Positions 1 through 10,908 of a stretch of DNA of 64,000 nucleotides are shown here, one piece after another. A model generated the notes under the pieces. The model was given only the letters and a program-made list of their open reading frames with translations. It made no database searches and was not told the DNA's origin. Location: the NCBI RefSeq assembly GCF_005082145.1, contig NZ_CP034897.1:186001-250000 (forward strand). Direction: 5' to 3'. The stretch is from Buchnera aphidicola (Aphis craccivora). Lineage in GTDB: Bacteria > Pseudomonadota > Gammaproteobacteria > Enterobacterales > Enterobacteriaceae. The translations under genes were made by a program, and so were the position numbers. Position 1 is the first letter of the stretch. The number at the start of each line of letters is the position of its first letter.

Positions 1-127
1 TTTATTTTTTGTTAGATTATCTTTTTTTACTCTGTTAATTATTATATATTAAATATATTAATTTTTTTAATGAATATTAAAAAATTATTTTTACTTTTAA
101 TTTTTAACTAAACATTGGTAAATAATA

Positions 128-1327
128 TTGAATAATTTAATTTTTGTATTAAATTGTGGTAGTTCGTCTATAAAATTTTCTATATTAAACCCAACAACTA
201 AAAAAAAATATTTATCTGGTTTAGTAGAGTGTTTATTTTTAAAAAAGACATATGTTAAGTGGAAACATTCGGGTATAAAATATAAAAAATATATAGGTTC
301 TTATATAAATCATCAAGATGCTTTAAATTTTATTTTTAACCAAGTTTTATCAAAAGAAAAAAATATATATAATAATATCGTTGGTATAGGACATAGAGTT
401 GTTCATGGTGGAAAGAAAATAAATAAATCTGTTTTAATTAATACTGAAATTATAAATTTTATTGAAAATGCTATTCCATTTGCGCCATTACATAATCCTG
501 CAAATTTAATAGGAATTAAAATGGTGATGGAAAAATTTCCTATTTTATCAAATAAAAATGTAGCAGTTTTTGATACTTCTTTTTATCAAAAGATGCCAAA
601 AACTTCATTTTTATATGCTATTCCATATCTTTTTTATAAAAAACACCATATTCGACGTTATGGTGCGCATGGCATAAGTCATAATTATGTTTCAAGTCAA
701 GCATCTATTATGTTAAATAAAGATTTTAATTTGTTAAATATTATAACATGTCATTTAGGAAACGGATCTTCTGTGGCTGCAATTCGAAATGGAGTTTGTG
801 TAGATACTTCCATGGGTTTAACACCCTTAGAAGGTTTAGTTATGGGTACTCGAAGTGGTGATATAGATCCTTCAATTATTTTTTTTATGCATAAACAAAT
901 TGGATTAAGTATTGATCAAATTAATACAATATTAACAAAAGAATCAGGTTTATTAGGATTAAGCGGAATCAGTAGTGATTTTCGTTATCTTGAAAAAAAT
1001 TATTCTACTAGTAAAAACGCAAAGTTGTCTGTAGATATTTTTTGTCATCGATTATCTAAGTATATTGCTTCGTATATATGTTTGATGGATAAGAGTTTGG
1101 ATGCGGTAGTTTTTACTGGTGGAATTGGCGAAAATGTTTCATTAGTCAGAGAAATAACTTTGTCAAAATTGTATTTAATGGGTTTTAAGATTGATATAGA
1201 AAAAAATCTTTTAATTAAAAATGGAAAAAGTGGTTTAATTACTATAAATAGTTCTATTCCAGCTTTAGTAATTCCAACAAACGAAGAGTTGTTAATAGCA
1301 GAAGAAACAATGAAAATAGTTGGTTAA
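128..1327 (+). CDS. ackA: Acetate kinase
   Basis: Catalyses acetate + ATP to acetyl phosphate + ADP, the partner reaction of Pta, in the cytoplasm. The protein has 399 residues, close to the family's usual 400. It opens with the acetokinase motif FVLNCGSSSIKFS near residues 6-18, and carries VGIGHRVVHGG near 85-95, CHLGNGSSVAA and the signature MGLTPLEGLVMGTRSGDIDP in the middle, and VFTGGIGEN near the C-terminus. The start is TTG at 128: a stop codon lies three codons upstream in frame and no ATG is available, so TTG is the best choice. pta follows 46 bp downstream on the same strand, so the two probably form an operon as in E. coli. The sequence looks intact. Confidence 0.97.
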   Translation: MNNLIFVLNCGSSSIKFSILNPTTKKKYLSGLVECLFLKKTYVKWKHSGIKYKKYIGSYINHQDALNFIFNQVLSKEKNIYNNIVGIGHRVVHGGKKINKSVLINTEIINFIENAIPFAPLHNPANLIGIKMVMEKFPILSNKNVAVFDTSFYQKMPKTSFLYAIPYLFYKKHHIRRYGAHGISHNYVSSQASIMLNKDFNLLNIITCHLGNGSSVAAIRNGVCVDTSMGLTPLEGLVMGTRSGDIDPSIIFFMHKQIGLSIDQINTILTKESGLLGLSGISSDFRYLEKNYSTSKNAKLSVDIFCHRLSKYIASYICLMDKSLDAVVFTGGIGENVSLVREITLSKLYLMGFKIDIEKNLLIKNGKSGLITINSSIPALVIPTNEELLIAEETMKIVG

Positions 1328-1373
1328 ATATTATTTTTATAAGTTTTACACTCTAAAATAATAAGAATCTTAT

Positions 1374-3503
1374 ATGTCACGTATTATAATGTTAGTTCCT
1401 TTAAATGAAAATGTTGGTTTGACAACTACTACTTTAAGTTTAGTTTATTTAATTAGTAAAAAAACAAAAAAAAATTTTTTTAAATCTTTTTTTTATTTTT
1501 CTCTTATAAATGATGCAATAGATAATACTAAATTTATCATTAATAAATATTTTTTAAATAATATAATTTTATTAAAGAATATAGATTTTTCAAAACAATA
1601 TTTTAATTCCGATCAATATCATAAACTTGTTAATCAAGTGATTGAACAATGTTACAATAAAAAAGATACTAATGGATTAATTTTAATTAAAGGTATAAAT
1701 AAAAATCAAAATATTGACGCCAATAGAATAAATTATGAAGTTTCTCAAAATATAAATGCTGAAGTAATATTTGTAGAGCATTTAAAAGAATATTCTTTAA
1801 AATATATTAATAAAAAAGAAAAAAATATAAAAATATTTTTAAACGATAGTAAATATAAAAATATTTTGGGTTTTATTTTTAATAATATAAATTCTCCTTT
1901 CATAAAAAAAGAATATGATTTTATAGAAAATTTAAATGTTTTATATAATTTTAAACAAAGTAAAAATATTTTAAAAATTAAAAAAGATATCTTTTCTAAA
2001 GATAATTTTTTTTCTATATTAGCTTGTATTCCTTGGAATAAAAATTTATTAATACCATCTGTAATAGAAATTTGTAGTTTTTTAAATGCAAATATTGTTG
2101 ATATTCAAAATAAGAAACACTATATTGTCAAAAAAATAATAATATTTGATGAAAATTATGACAAAATAATAATAAAGAATTATAATTATTGTTTGTTTTT
2201 AATTTGTTTAAATCGATTCGAAACATTCTTTGATAAGTTATATTCTAGATTAGAAACAAATAAAATCAGTGGTATTATTTTAACAGGAGTATCTAAATTT
2301 ACAAAAAAGATTTTATTTTTAATTGATTGTTTAAAAGATAGTAAAGTTCCTATTTTTTTTGTCAATACAAACACAATAAAAACACTATCTCAATTGCAAA
2401 AATTTAATTTTAATATTAATTTTTATGATAAATTACATATTCACAAAATATTAAAATATATTTCCAAACATTTTAAAAATATTAATTTAAATTTTTTCCA
2501 AAATAAAATAATTAATTATAATAAAAAATATTCACCTAAAGCATTTTGTCATCACTTAAAAATATTATCTAAAAAAAATAAAAAACGTATTATACTTCCT
2601 GAAGCGTATGAACCTCGCATATTAAAAGCCGCTTCAATTTCTCAAGATTTTGGAATTGCAGAATGTGTATTATTAGGAAGCTCAAAAAAAATTTTTCAGA
2701 TAGCTAATGATAAAGGAATTTATTTAAGTAAAAATATTACTATTATAGAACCTGATTCGATACGAGATAATTATGTTTCAAGGTTTTTAGAATTAAGAAG
2801 AAGAAAAGGTTTAACTGAATTTTCTGCAATAAAACAATTACAAGATAATACTGTTTTAGCAACATTAATTTTAGAATCTGATAAAGTTGATGGCTTAGTT
2901 TCTGGTTCGATTAATACAACAGCTAATATTATACGTCCAGCATTTCAAATTATCAAAACTAATCCTATTTATTCTTTGGTTTCTTCTATATTTTTCATGT
3001 TGTTTCCTCAAGAAGTATATATTTATGGTGATTGTGCTATTAATATAGATCCAACTGCTGAACAATTAGCAGAAATTGCAATTCAATCTGCTAACTCAGC
3101 TAAAACTTTTGGTATAGAGCCACGTATAGCAATGTTATCTTATTCTAGCGGGTATTCTGGAAATGGATTGCAAGTAGAAAAAGTTAGAAATGCAACTACT
3201 CTTGCAAAATTAAAACAGCCTGATTTAATAATTGAAGGTCCTATTCAATATGATGCAGCTATTTCAAAAACAGTTTCTGCATTAAAAGTTCCAAATTCAT
3301 CACTTTCAGGATCTGCAAATGTTTTTATTTTTCCAGATTTAAATTCTGGAAATATAACTTATAAAGCAATACAACGTTCTTTAAATCTGATTTGTATTGG
3401 ACCTATGTTACAAGGATTGAAAAAACCAGTAAATGATTTATCAAGAGGAGCATCAATTGAAGATATTGTTTATACTATTGCTTTAACTACAATTCAATCA
3501 TGA
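1374..3503 (+). CDS. pta: Phosphate acetyltransferase
   Basis: Interconverts acetyl-CoA and acetyl phosphate; with AckA it gives substrate-level ATP or acetate activation. The protein has 709 residues, near the E. coli length. The N-terminal half (about 1-385) corresponds to the P-loop-like and DRTGG regulatory domains. It is recognisable at MSRIIMLVPLNENVGLT, ACIPWNKNLL and PIFFVNTNT but very Lys/Asn-rich and divergent. The catalytic PTA domain, from about residue 395 (KKRIILPEAYEPRIL), is well conserved: VDGLVSGSINTTANIIRP, YIYGDCAINIDPTAEQLAEI, AMLSYSSGYSG, FIFPDLNSGN, GPMLQGLKKPVNDLSRG. The last 10 bp overlap the end of the convergent yfaE gene, leaving no room for a terminator. Confidence 0.97.
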   Translation: MSRIIMLVPLNENVGLTTTTLSLVYLISKKTKKNFFKSFFYFSLINDAIDNTKFIINKYFLNNIILLKNIDFSKQYFNSDQYHKLVNQVIEQCYNKKDTNGLILIKGINKNQNIDANRINYEVSQNINAEVIFVEHLKEYSLKYINKKEKNIKIFLNDSKYKNILGFIFNNINSPFIKKEYDFIENLNVLYNFKQSKNILKIKKDIFSKDNFFSILACIPWNKNLLIPSVIEICSFLNANIVDIQNKKHYIVKKIIIFDENYDKIIIKNYNYCLFLICLNRFETFFDKLYSRLETNKISGIILTGVSKFTKKILFLIDCLKDSKVPIFFVNTNTIKTLSQLQKFNFNINFYDKLHIHKILKYISKHFKNINLNFFQNKIINYNKKYSPKAFCHHLKILSKKNKKRIILPEAYEPRILKAASISQDFGIAECVLLGSSKKIFQIANDKGIYLSKNITIIEPDSIRDNYVSRFLELRRRKGLTEFSAIKQLQDNTVLATLILESDKVDGLVSGSINTTANIIRPAFQIIKTNPIYSLVSSIFFMLFPQEVYIYGDCAINIDPTAEQLAEIAIQSANSAKTFGIEPRIAMLSYSSGYSGNGLQVEKVRNATTLAKLKQPDLIIEGPIQYDAAISKTVSALKVPNSSLSGSANVFIFPDLNSGNITYKAIQRSLNLICIGPMLQGLKKPVNDLSRGASIEDIVYTIALTTIQS

Positions 3504-3763
3504 TTTATTTTAATGATAATATTACCATTTGGTTTACAACAACATGGAAAAATTTCATTTTTTTTAAATAAAGCAGCTATAGGCTGTTTTATTAAATAAT
3601 TTACCTTTCCTTGTATTATTTCTATTCGACATGTACCGCAATACCCAGATTTACATTGATATCCTATATGTATATTATTTTTTTTTAAAATAGATAATAA
3701 CGAAATATTTTGTGTATAAATGATGGTTTTTTTATTTAATATCTTAATAGTAGAGTAGTTCAT
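3494..3763 (-). CDS. yfaE: 2Fe-2S ferredoxin, diferric-tyrosyl radical maintenance protein
   Basis: Small plant-type [2Fe-2S] ferredoxin of 89 residues. In E. coli, YfaE supplies electrons for forming and repairing the diferric-tyrosyl radical cofactor of NrdB. The cluster ligands are visible: C37-x4-C42-x2-C45 (CKSGYCGTC) and a distal Cys in the CCC run at 74-76. It lies immediately downstream of nrdB on the same strand (1 bp gap), which supports this role over a general ferredoxin. Its 3' end overlaps the 3' end of pta by 10 bp, tail to tail. Confidence 0.95.
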   Translation of the reverse strand: MNYSTIKILNKKTIIYTQNISLLSILKKNNIHIGYQCKSGYCGTCRIEIIQGKVNYLIKQPIAALFKKNEIFPCCCKPNGNIIIKINHD

Positions 3764-3764
3764 T

Positions 3765-4895
3765 TTATAATTTAAACTTTTTAAATTCTTGATTAGATAG
3801 ATCAGAATCGATTTGACCTACTAAATAAGAGCTAATTTCAGTTTCTTGAGGAGCGTTTTGTATATAATCGGAATTTAACCAAGAATCAATCCAAGGTATA
3901 GGATTAGATCTTTTTTCAAAAGGCATTTTTAGACCTATGGCATCCATTCGAATATTAGTAATATATTCTATATATTGACATAGTATATCTTTATTTAGTC
4001 CGAGCATTGAACCATCTTGAAATAAATATTCTGCCCATTTTTTTTCTTGTTCTGAGGCAGATATAAAAATTTGAGTTGCTATTTCTTTACATTCTGTAAT
4101 AATATTACTCATATTTTCATTCTTTTTTTTATTAGCTAAAAGATATAAAATATGTTGAGTGCCAGTTAAATGTAATGCTTCATCTCTTGCAATTAATCTG
4201 ATAATTTTTGCATTTCCTTCCATAACTTCTCTTTCTGCAAACGCAAATGAGCAAGCAAAGCTAACATAAAATCTAATAGCTTCTAATACGTTAACGCTAA
4301 TTAAACAAAGATATAATTTTTTCTTTAATATATTTAAATCAATATAAATTTTTTTTTGATTAACAATATGGTCTCCTTCTCCTAATAAATGCCAGTAACT
4401 AGTCATTTTAATTAACTCATCATAGTAAATGGAAATATCTTTAGCTCTGTCATTAATATTTTTATTAGTTATAATATCATCAAAAATAATAGATGGGTTA
4501 TTTATAATATTTCTAATTATATGAGTATAAGAACGAGAATGAATTGTTTCTGAAAATGACCATGTTTCAATCCATGTTTCTAATTCAGGAATAGATATAA
4601 TAGGTAAAAAAGCAATGTTTGGGCTTCTTCCTTGAATCGAGTCAAGTAATGTTTGATATTTTAAATTGCTAATGAAAATATGTTTTTCATGCGTAGGAAG
4701 ATTTTGAAAATCTATTCGATCTTGAGATAAGTCTATTTCTTCTGGTCTCCAGAAAAACGAAAGTTGTTTTTCAATTAATTTTTCAAAAATATTATATTTT
4801 TGTTGATCATATCGAGCTATGTTTACAGATTGCCCAAAAAACATAGGCTCTATTAGCTGATTATTTTTTTCTTTTGAAAATGTTGTATAAGCCAC
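3765..4895 (-). CDS. nrdB: Ribonucleoside-diphosphate reductase class Ia, beta subunit
   Basis: Radical-generating subunit of aerobic ribonucleotide reductase. It houses the diiron-tyrosyl radical and partners with NrdA. The protein has 376 residues and aligns end to end with E. coli NrdB from [20 protein letters not shown]. The segment [15 protein letters not shown] carries the metal ligands Glu115 and His118 and the radical Tyr122 (E. coli numbering), and [13 protein letters not shown] carries Glu238 and His241. The C-terminal region [12 protein letters not shown] is the conserved NrdA-binding tail. The start is GTG, giving MAYTTFS as in E. coli. It is 33 bp downstream of nrdA and directly upstream of yfaE, so the three form one transcription unit. 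Confidence 0.97.
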   Translation of the reverse strand: MAYTTFSKEKNNQLIEPMFFGQSVNIARYDQQKYNIFEKLIEKQLSFFWRPEEIDLSQDRIDFQNLPTHEKHIFISNLKYQTLLDSIQGRSPNIAFLPIISIPELETWIETWSFSETIHSRSYTHIIRNIINNPSIIFDDIITNKNINDRAKDISIYYDELIKMTSYWHLLGEGDHIVNQKKIYIDLNILKKKLYLCLISVNVLEAIRFYVSFACSFAFAEREVMEGNAKIIRLIARDEALHLTGTQHILYLLANKKKNENMSNIITECKEIATQIFISASEQEKKWAEYLFQDGSMLGLNKDILCQYIEYITNIRMDAIGLKMPFEKRSNPIPWIDSWLNSDYIQNAPQETEISSYLVGQIDSDLSNQEFKKFKL

Positions 4896-4928
4896 TTTTT
4901 ATACCTAAAATTAATTTTTTATATTTTA

Positions 4929-7217
4929 TTATATAATACAAGAACCGCTTGTACAATTATCTTCTTTACTTGTTTCATATTTATTAAAGTTATAATTATC
5001 TTCAGCACCATCTCTAGTGTTTTGATAGTATAAAGTTTTTATTCCTAATTTATATGCCACAAGTAAATCATATAAAAGTTGTTTCATTGGTATTTTTTCA
5101 TTTGTAAAACGTTTTGGATCGTAATTAGTGTTAACTGAAATAGATTGATCAATAAACTTTTGCATAATAGCAACCAGCTCTAAATATCCAGTATTATTTG
5201 GTATATCCCAAAGTAATTCATACTGTGATTTTAACTTTTTATATTCTGGAACTACTTGTTTTAACATGCCGTCTTTTGAGGCTTTGATACTAATGAATCC
5301 TCTTGGCGGTTCAATACCATTAGTAGCATTAGAGATTTGAGAAGATGTTTCTGAAGGCATTAAAGCAGATAAAGTAGAATTTCTTAAACCATGTTTTTTA
5401 ATTTTTTTTCGTAGTAGATTCCAGTTTAAATGTAACGGTTCGTTACAGATTATGTCTACATCTTTTTTGTATGTATCTATCGGTAATTTTCCTAAATAAT
5501 AATTTGTTTGATTAAATAATATGCATGATCCTTTTTCTTTTGCTAATTCACAAGAAGCTTTTAATAAATAATATTGTATTGCTTCAAAAGTTCTATGTGT
5601 TAATTTTTTTGCACTTCCATCTGAATAACGAACTTTATTTTTAGCTAAATAATATGCAAAATTAATTACGCCAATACCTAAAGAACGTCTTTCAATAGAA
5701 GAGTTTTTCGCAGATACTATTGGATAATTTTGATATTCTAATATTTCATCTAATGCTCGAACAGATAATATAGATAATTCTTCAAGTTCTTTCAGATCTT
5801 TAATTAAACCTAGATTTAAAGCTGATAATGTACAAAGAGCTATTTCTCCATTTTCATCATAAATATCATCGAGTGGTTTTGTAGGTAATGTGATTTCTAG
5901 ACATAAATTAGATTGTTTTATTGGAGCTAATTTAGGGTTAAAAGAACTGTGTGAATTACAGTGATCTACATTTTGTATATAAATTCTTCCAGTAGAAGTT
6001 CTTTCTTGCATAATTAAAGAAAACAAGTCGATTGCTTTAATAGTTTTTTTTCTTATAGTTTTATTTTTTTCGTATTCAATATATATTTCTTTAAATTTTT
6101 TCTGATTGGAAAAGAAATTTTCATATAATTCTGGAACATCAGAAGGACTAAATAATGTAATATTTTTTCCTAATAACATTCTTTGATACATTAATTTGTT
6201 AATTTGAACAGCATAATCAAGATGGCGTACTCTGTTTTCTTCAATTCCTCTATTATTTTTTAAAACTAATAAGTTTTCAATTTCAAGATGCCATATTGGG
6301 TAAAAAACTGTTGCCGCACCACCTCTAACACCACCTTGTGAACAAGATTTTACAGCGCTTTGAAAAAGTTTATAAAAAGGAATACATCCTGTGTGAAATG
6401 CTTCTCCATTTCTAATTGGACTACCTAACGCTCTAATTTGACCTGCATTTATTCCAATACCAGCTCTTTGTGACACATATTTTACAATGCAACTAGTTGT
6501 TGCATTAATAGAATTTAGGTTATCTGCACATTCAATTAAAACACAAGAACTAAATTGACGAGTTGGAGTTCTTACTCCTGACATTATTGGTGTGGGCAGT
6601 GAAATTTTAAAGGTAGAGATAGCATCATAAAAACGTTTAACATAGTTCATCCGAATATTTTTAGGATATTTAGCGAATAAACATGCAGATATTAAAATAT
6701 ACAGAAATTGTGCACTTTCATAAATTTTTCCAGTAATACGATTTTGTAATAAATATTTTCCTTCTAATTGCTTTACTGCAGCGTAAGAAAAGTTCATATC
6801 ACGACAATGATCAAGAAAAGAATTCATCACTACATATTCTTCAAAAGAATAATTTTGTAATAAATTTTTATCATACTTGCCTGAGTTTACTAATTTTTTA
6901 ACATGGTTGTATAGTATTGGTGGTTCAAATTGATTATAAGCTTTTTTTCTGAGATGAAAAATAGCAAGTCGAGCAGCCATATATTGATAATCAGGTGTAT
7001 CTTGCGATATTAGATCTGCTGCTGCTTTAATAATTGTTTCATGTATATTAATAGTTGTTATATTATCATAAAATTGAATGCGTGAGCGTAATTCCACTTG
7101 GGAAACAGATATATTTTCTAATCCTTTAGCTGCCCAATTTAAAACTTTATGAATTTTATCTAAGTTGATTTTTTCTTTTCTTCCATCACGTTTAGTCACA
7201 AATAGACTATTTTTCAT
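4929..7217 (-). CDS. nrdA: Ribonucleoside-diphosphate reductase class Ia, alpha subunit
   Basis: Catalytic and allosteric subunit reducing ribonucleoside diphosphates to deoxynucleotides. It has 762 residues. The N-terminal ATP-cone is at about 5-95 (VTKRDGRKEKINLDKIHKV). Active-site residues can be followed: the redox Cys in FSSCVLIEC, the Cys-x-Glu in SNLCLEITLPT, the second redox Cys in ALCTLSALN, the radical-relay tyrosine pair in TLYYQNTRDG, and the C-terminal redox pair C755 and C760 in CTSGSCII, which docks thioredoxin or glutaredoxin. It is the first gene of the nrdA-nrdB-yfaE unit, 100 bp downstream of gyrA on the same strand. It appears intact. Confidence 0.97.
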   Translation of the reverse strand: MKNSLFVTKRDGRKEKINLDKIHKVLNWAAKGLENISVSQVELRSRIQFYDNITTINIHETIIKAAADLISQDTPDYQYMAARLAIFHLRKKAYNQFEPPILYNHVKKLVNSGKYDKNLLQNYSFEEYVVMNSFLDHCRDMNFSYAAVKQLEGKYLLQNRITGKIYESAQFLYILISACLFAKYPKNIRMNYVKRFYDAISTFKISLPTPIMSGVRTPTRQFSSCVLIECADNLNSINATTSCIVKYVSQRAGIGINAGQIRALGSPIRNGEAFHTGCIPFYKLFQSAVKSCSQGGVRGGAATVFYPIWHLEIENLLVLKNNRGIEENRVRHLDYAVQINKLMYQRMLLGKNITLFSPSDVPELYENFFSNQKKFKEIYIEYEKNKTIRKKTIKAIDLFSLIMQERTSTGRIYIQNVDHCNSHSSFNPKLAPIKQSNLCLEITLPTKPLDDIYDENGEIALCTLSALNLGLIKDLKELEELSILSVRALDEILEYQNYPIVSAKNSSIERRSLGIGVINFAYYLAKNKVRYSDGSAKKLTHRTFEAIQYYLLKASCELAKEKGSCILFNQTNYYLGKLPIDTYKKDVDIICNEPLHLNWNLLRKKIKKHGLRNSTLSALMPSETSSQISNATNGIEPPRGFISIKASKDGMLKQVVPEYKKLKSQYELLWDIPNNTGYLELVAIMQKFIDQSISVNTNYDPKRFTNEKIPMKQLLYDLLVAYKLGIKTLYYQNTRDGAEDNYNFNKYETSKEDNCTSGSCII

Positions 7218-7317
7218 ATTTACTTAACCTATTTTACAAATATAATATTTACATAAAATTTTTTTTGAATTTTTAAAAATATTGGTTTTTTATAAAATTT
7301 ATTATTAGCATATTTCA

Positions 7318-9837
7318 TTATATAACTTCTGCGATAGGCTCAACAATTCTTTGTAAAGCAACAACTTTTTCATTCTTTGATGTTCGTGTTAAAATTACAC
7401 CTTGTGTGTTTCTTTTTAATATTCCTATTTCTGATACTCTAATTCTAACTAATGTGCCTGCATTAGTAATCATCATAATTTGATCTTTTTCTACTACTTG
7501 TATAGCTCCAATTATTTTTCCATTTTTTTTAGTTATTTTTATTGAAATTACTCCTTGTGTTGCACGTGATTTAACTGGGAAATCAGAAATTTTTGTACGT
7601 TTTCCATATCCGTTATTAGTTGCTATTAAAATACTTTCTTTTTTATGAGGAACAATCAATGAAACCACTTTGTCATTTTTTAATATTTTAATACCTCTTA
7701 CTCCAGAAGCTGTTCTACCCATAGCTCGAACACTATTTTCTGAAAATTGAACTACTTTTCCATTTTGTGTAAATAACATAATATTATTATGTCCATTTGT
7801 TAATGCTACTCCAATTAATTCATCATTAGTTTTTAAATTAATCGCTATGATTCCAGCAGATCTAGGTTTTTGAAATTTCTTTAAAGAAGTTTTTTTTACT
7901 ACACCTTGAGCTGTGGCCATAAAAATATTAAGATTATCTTTATATTCGTGGACGGGTAAAATAGCTGTAATTCTTTCTTTATTATTTAATGGTAATAAAT
8001 TTACTATAGGTCTACCTTTTGCATGTCTACTAGATTCTGGTAATTGATATACTTTCATCCAATATAAAATACCTCGACTAGAAAAACATAATATAGTATC
8101 ATGTGTATTCGCGATGACTAAACTTTGTATGACATCTTCTTCTTTAATTTTAGCAGCTGATTTTCCCTTTCCTCCTCTTTTTTGCGCGTTATAATCAGAA
8201 ATAGGTTGATATTTTACATATCCCGAATGAGACAATGTAACTACTACATCTTCTTGATTTATTAAGTCTTCAATATTGATATTAGTATGATGTTCGATTA
8301 TTTCTGTTTTTCTTTTATCATTAAAATTATATTGTATTGATAATAATTCGTCTTTAATAACTGATAGCATAGAGTTTGGGTTTTTTAATATTTCTTCAAG
8401 TTCTGAAATTTTTTTTATTAAATTATTATACTCTAAAATAATTTTATTTTGTTCTAGATTAGTTAATCTTTGTAATCTTAAATCTAAAATTGATTGTACT
8501 TGTTGTTCAGAAAAGTAATAATAATTTTTTTCTTGGTTTGTTGTTTTTATTTCTGTAATATTTTGATTATTATTTTTTTTATTTTTATAAATCCATTTTT
8601 TTTCTATAATGAGCTTTTTTGCTTCTATTGAATTTTTAGATTTTTTTATTAAATCAATAATAAGATTAATATTTATTAAAGCAACACTGAGTCCTTCAAG
8701 AATATGAGTACGTTTAAGAGCTTTTTTTAATTCAAAAATACTACGGCGTGTTACTATTTCTTTTCTATGTAATATAAAATATTTAATTATTTCTTTTAAA
8801 GATAAAGTTTTTGGTTGTCCTTGACATAATGCAACCATATTTATTCCGAAAGAAATTTGTAATTGAGTAAGAGAATATAATTGATTTAAAATTATTTCTG
8901 ATAAAGATTCTTTTTTAATTTCAATAACAATTCTCATTCCATCTTTATCAGATTCGTCACGTAAAGCTGTTATTCCATCAATTCTTTTATCTTTTACTAG
9001 TTCTGCAATTTTTTCTATTAAACGTGATTTATTTACTTGATAAGGAATTTCATAAAAAACAATTGTTTCTTTATTGTTTTTTTTATTTTTTTCAATTTTA
9101 TTACGTGCACGAATATAAATTTTTCCTTTTCCAGTACGATATGCTTCTTCAATTCCTTTTTTCCCATTAATAATTCCTGCGGTTGGAAAATCAGGTCCTG
9201 GAATATATTTGATTAATTCTTCTAAAGTAATATTGTTGTTTTCTATATATGCTAAACATCCATTGATTACTTCATGTAAATTATGCGGTGGAATATTTGT
9301 TGCCATCCCAACAGCTATTCCAGATGATCCATTAATTAAAAGATTTGGTATTTTAGATGGTAATATTTCAGGAATATACTCGGTTCCGTCATAGTTAGGG
9401 ATAAATTCAACAGTATTTTTTTCAAGATCAATTAATAACTCATGAGCAATTTTAGACATACGAATTTCTGTATATCGCATTGCTGCAGCAGAATCTCCAT
9501 CTACTGATCCAAAATTTCCTTGACCATCTATTAACATATATCTTAAGGAAAAATCTTGAGCCATGCGAACTATTGAATCATATACAGCAGAATCACCATG
9601 TGGATGATATTTTCCGATTACATCTCCTACTATTCTAGCAGATTTTTTATATGCTTTATTCCAATCATTATTTAATATATGCATTGCAAAAAGTATTCTT
9701 CGATGAACTGGTTTTAAACCATCTCGAACATCAGGCAAAGCTCTACCGACTATAACAGACATAGCATAGTCTAAATAAGAATTTTTTAATTCTTCTTCAA
9801 TATTAACTTGTATGATTTCTCGTGCAAGTTCTCTCAT
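7318..9837 (-). CDS. gyrA: DNA gyrase subunit A
   Basis: Breakage-reunion subunit of DNA gyrase, which introduces negative supercoils with GyrB. The catalytic tyrosine is Tyr122 in [10 protein letters not shown]. The quinolone-pocket residues Ser83 and Asp87 keep the E. coli wild-type identities. The C-terminal beta-pinwheel starts after about residue 525 and carries the GyrA-box QKRGGKGK, which is needed to wrap DNA. The protein has 839 residues against 875 in E. coli: it ends soon after the last pinwheel repeat ([15 protein letters not shown]), so the acidic C-terminal tail is missing. The Asn/Lys-rich insertion around residues 405-435 ([11 protein letters not shown]) is a lineage-specific expansion. 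Confidence 0.97.
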   Translation of the reverse strand: MRELAREIIQVNIEEELKNSYLDYAMSVIVGRALPDVRDGLKPVHRRILFAMHILNNDWNKAYKKSARIVGDVIGKYHPHGDSAVYDSIVRMAQDFSLRYMLIDGQGNFGSVDGDSAAAMRYTEIRMSKIAHELLIDLEKNTVEFIPNYDGTEYIPEILPSKIPNLLINGSSGIAVGMATNIPPHNLHEVINGCLAYIENNNITLEELIKYIPGPDFPTAGIINGKKGIEEAYRTGKGKIYIRARNKIEKNKKNNKETIVFYEIPYQVNKSRLIEKIAELVKDKRIDGITALRDESDKDGMRIVIEIKKESLSEIILNQLYSLTQLQISFGINMVALCQGQPKTLSLKEIIKYFILHRKEIVTRRSIFELKKALKRTHILEGLSVALININLIIDLIKKSKNSIEAKKLIIEKKWIYKNKKNNNQNITEIKTTNQEKNYYYFSEQQVQSILDLRLQRLTNLEQNKIILEYNNLIKKISELEEILKNPNSMLSVIKDELLSIQYNFNDKRKTEIIEHHTNINIEDLINQEDVVVTLSHSGYVKYQPISDYNAQKRGGKGKSAAKIKEEDVIQSLVIANTHDTILCFSSRGILYWMKVYQLPESSRHAKGRPIVNLLPLNNKERITAILPVHEYKDNLNIFMATAQGVVKKTSLKKFQKPRSAGIIAINLKTNDELIGVALTNGHNNIMLFTQNGKVVQFSENSVRAMGRTASGVRGIKILKNDKVVSLIVPHKKESILIATNNGYGKRTKISDFPVKSRATQGVISIKITKKNGKIIGAIQVVEKDQIMMITNAGTLVRIRVSEIGILKRNTQGVILTRTSKNEKVVALQRIVEPIAEVI

Positions 9838-10083
9838 AATAACTATTGTCTCTTTTTAAATTAACGAAATTAAATCAAATAAAAATTATAACATAATTAA
9901 TGTATTAGATGCATTGAAAGAAATAAATTCTATATTTAAAATTTTTCTATTAATTTAATTAAAAATATTTTTATATTGTTTATTTGAAATGAAAGTATTA
10001 AAATAATAGCTTGTTAAAATTATTTCGTTAATTTTAACAATTAAATAATGTTTTTTAATTATAATTAAATATGAGATTTTTGT

Positions 10084-10818
10084 ATGAAAGATGAAGAAAA
10101 AAAATTAATAGAAAACTTATTTCATCGTTTAAAAAACACTGAATTAAATTCTTCTGAACGAGACAGTGAAGCAAATAGTTTAATCCAAAACTTAGTGAAA
10201 CAACAACCATATTCTTCTTATTATATGGCGCAAACAATATTAATCCAAGAAACAGCAATAAAAAAACTAAGTTTAAAAGTTGAAGAATTAACAAATAAAA
10301 TATCAAGTTTAAATTTAAATAAAACAAATAAAAAACCAAGTTTTTTATCTAGTTTTTTTAAAAAAGAACCAACTTCTTCAGAAACATTAAATAATGATAT
10401 TTGGAAAAAAAATCAAAATATTCCAGGATCTTATAATTCTGTATCATCATCTTCTCCAAATTTTAGCGGGAATGGTAATAGCAGTAGTAGCAATAGCAAT
10501 GGATTTCTTAAAAATGCTTTACAAACTGCAACTGGTGTGGCAGGGGGGATGATTTTAGGTAATATGTTAATGAATATTTTTAATCATAGCAAACCTGAAG
10601 AAGAAGTATTCGATACTATTAATGAATCTTATATAACTAATATAGAAAATCATGAATTTCAACCTGAAGATGAACATCATTTAGTCGACTATGACGATGA
10701 AAATCATTTTGAAACTTCTGAGAATACATCTAATTTTGATGATAATCATATGAATGAAATTAGTGACGTTCAAAATACAAGTGATATAAGCGATATTAAT
10801 GATGAAAATTTTATTTAA
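10084..10818 (+). CDS. DUF2076 family protein of unknown function
   Basis: A 244-residue protein I place in the DUF2076 family from its N-terminus (DEEKKLIENLFHRLKNTE, then PYSSYYMAQTILIQETAIK), which resembles the conserved YYMAQ-LLIQE-A block of enterobacterial members. Visible parts are: residues 1-85, helical and conserved; about 95-140, a Ser/Asn/Gly-rich linker; about 148-170, a glycine-rich hydrophobic stretch (TGVAGGMILGNMLMNIF) that could be a membrane segment or helical hairpin; and 175-244, a strongly acidic Asp/Glu/Asn-rich tail. Function is not established. It is divergent from gyrA and convergent with the peroxiredoxin gene. Confidence 0.8.
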   Translation: MKDEEKKLIENLFHRLKNTELNSSERDSEANSLIQNLVKQQPYSSYYMAQTILIQETAIKKLSLKVEELTNKISSLNLNKTNKKPSFLSSFFKKEPTSSETLNNDIWKKNQNIPGSYNSVSSSSPNFSGNGNSSSSNSNGFLKNALQTATGVAGGMILGNMLMNIFNHSKPEEEVFDTINESYITNIENHEFQPEDEHHLVDYDDENHFETSENTSNFDDNHMNEISDVQNTSDISDINDENFI

Positions 10819-10869
10819 TTATTTAAAATATTTTATATAAAAATCTGTTTTTAAATTTAAAATTTAAAT

Positions 10870-10894
10870 AAAGCCAGCATATTTTGCTGACTTT
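10870..10894 (-). terminator. Hairpin between DUF2076 gene and peroxiredoxin gene
   Basis: Ten-base arms AAAGCCAGCA and TGCTGACTTT pair at nine of ten positions around a 5-nt loop. On the minus strand the stem is followed by a T-rich stretch, so it best fits a terminator for the peroxiredoxin gene ending at 10909. It may also serve the plus-strand gene ending at 10818. Confidence 0.5.
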
Positions 10895-10908
10895 AAGATA
10901 AAAAATAA

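Noticed and set aside
10055-10339. 94-residue hydrophobic frame antisense to the DUF2076 gene
   Set aside because: Leu/Phe-rich reading results from reversing a Lys/Glu/Asn-rich gene; no ribosome-binding site.
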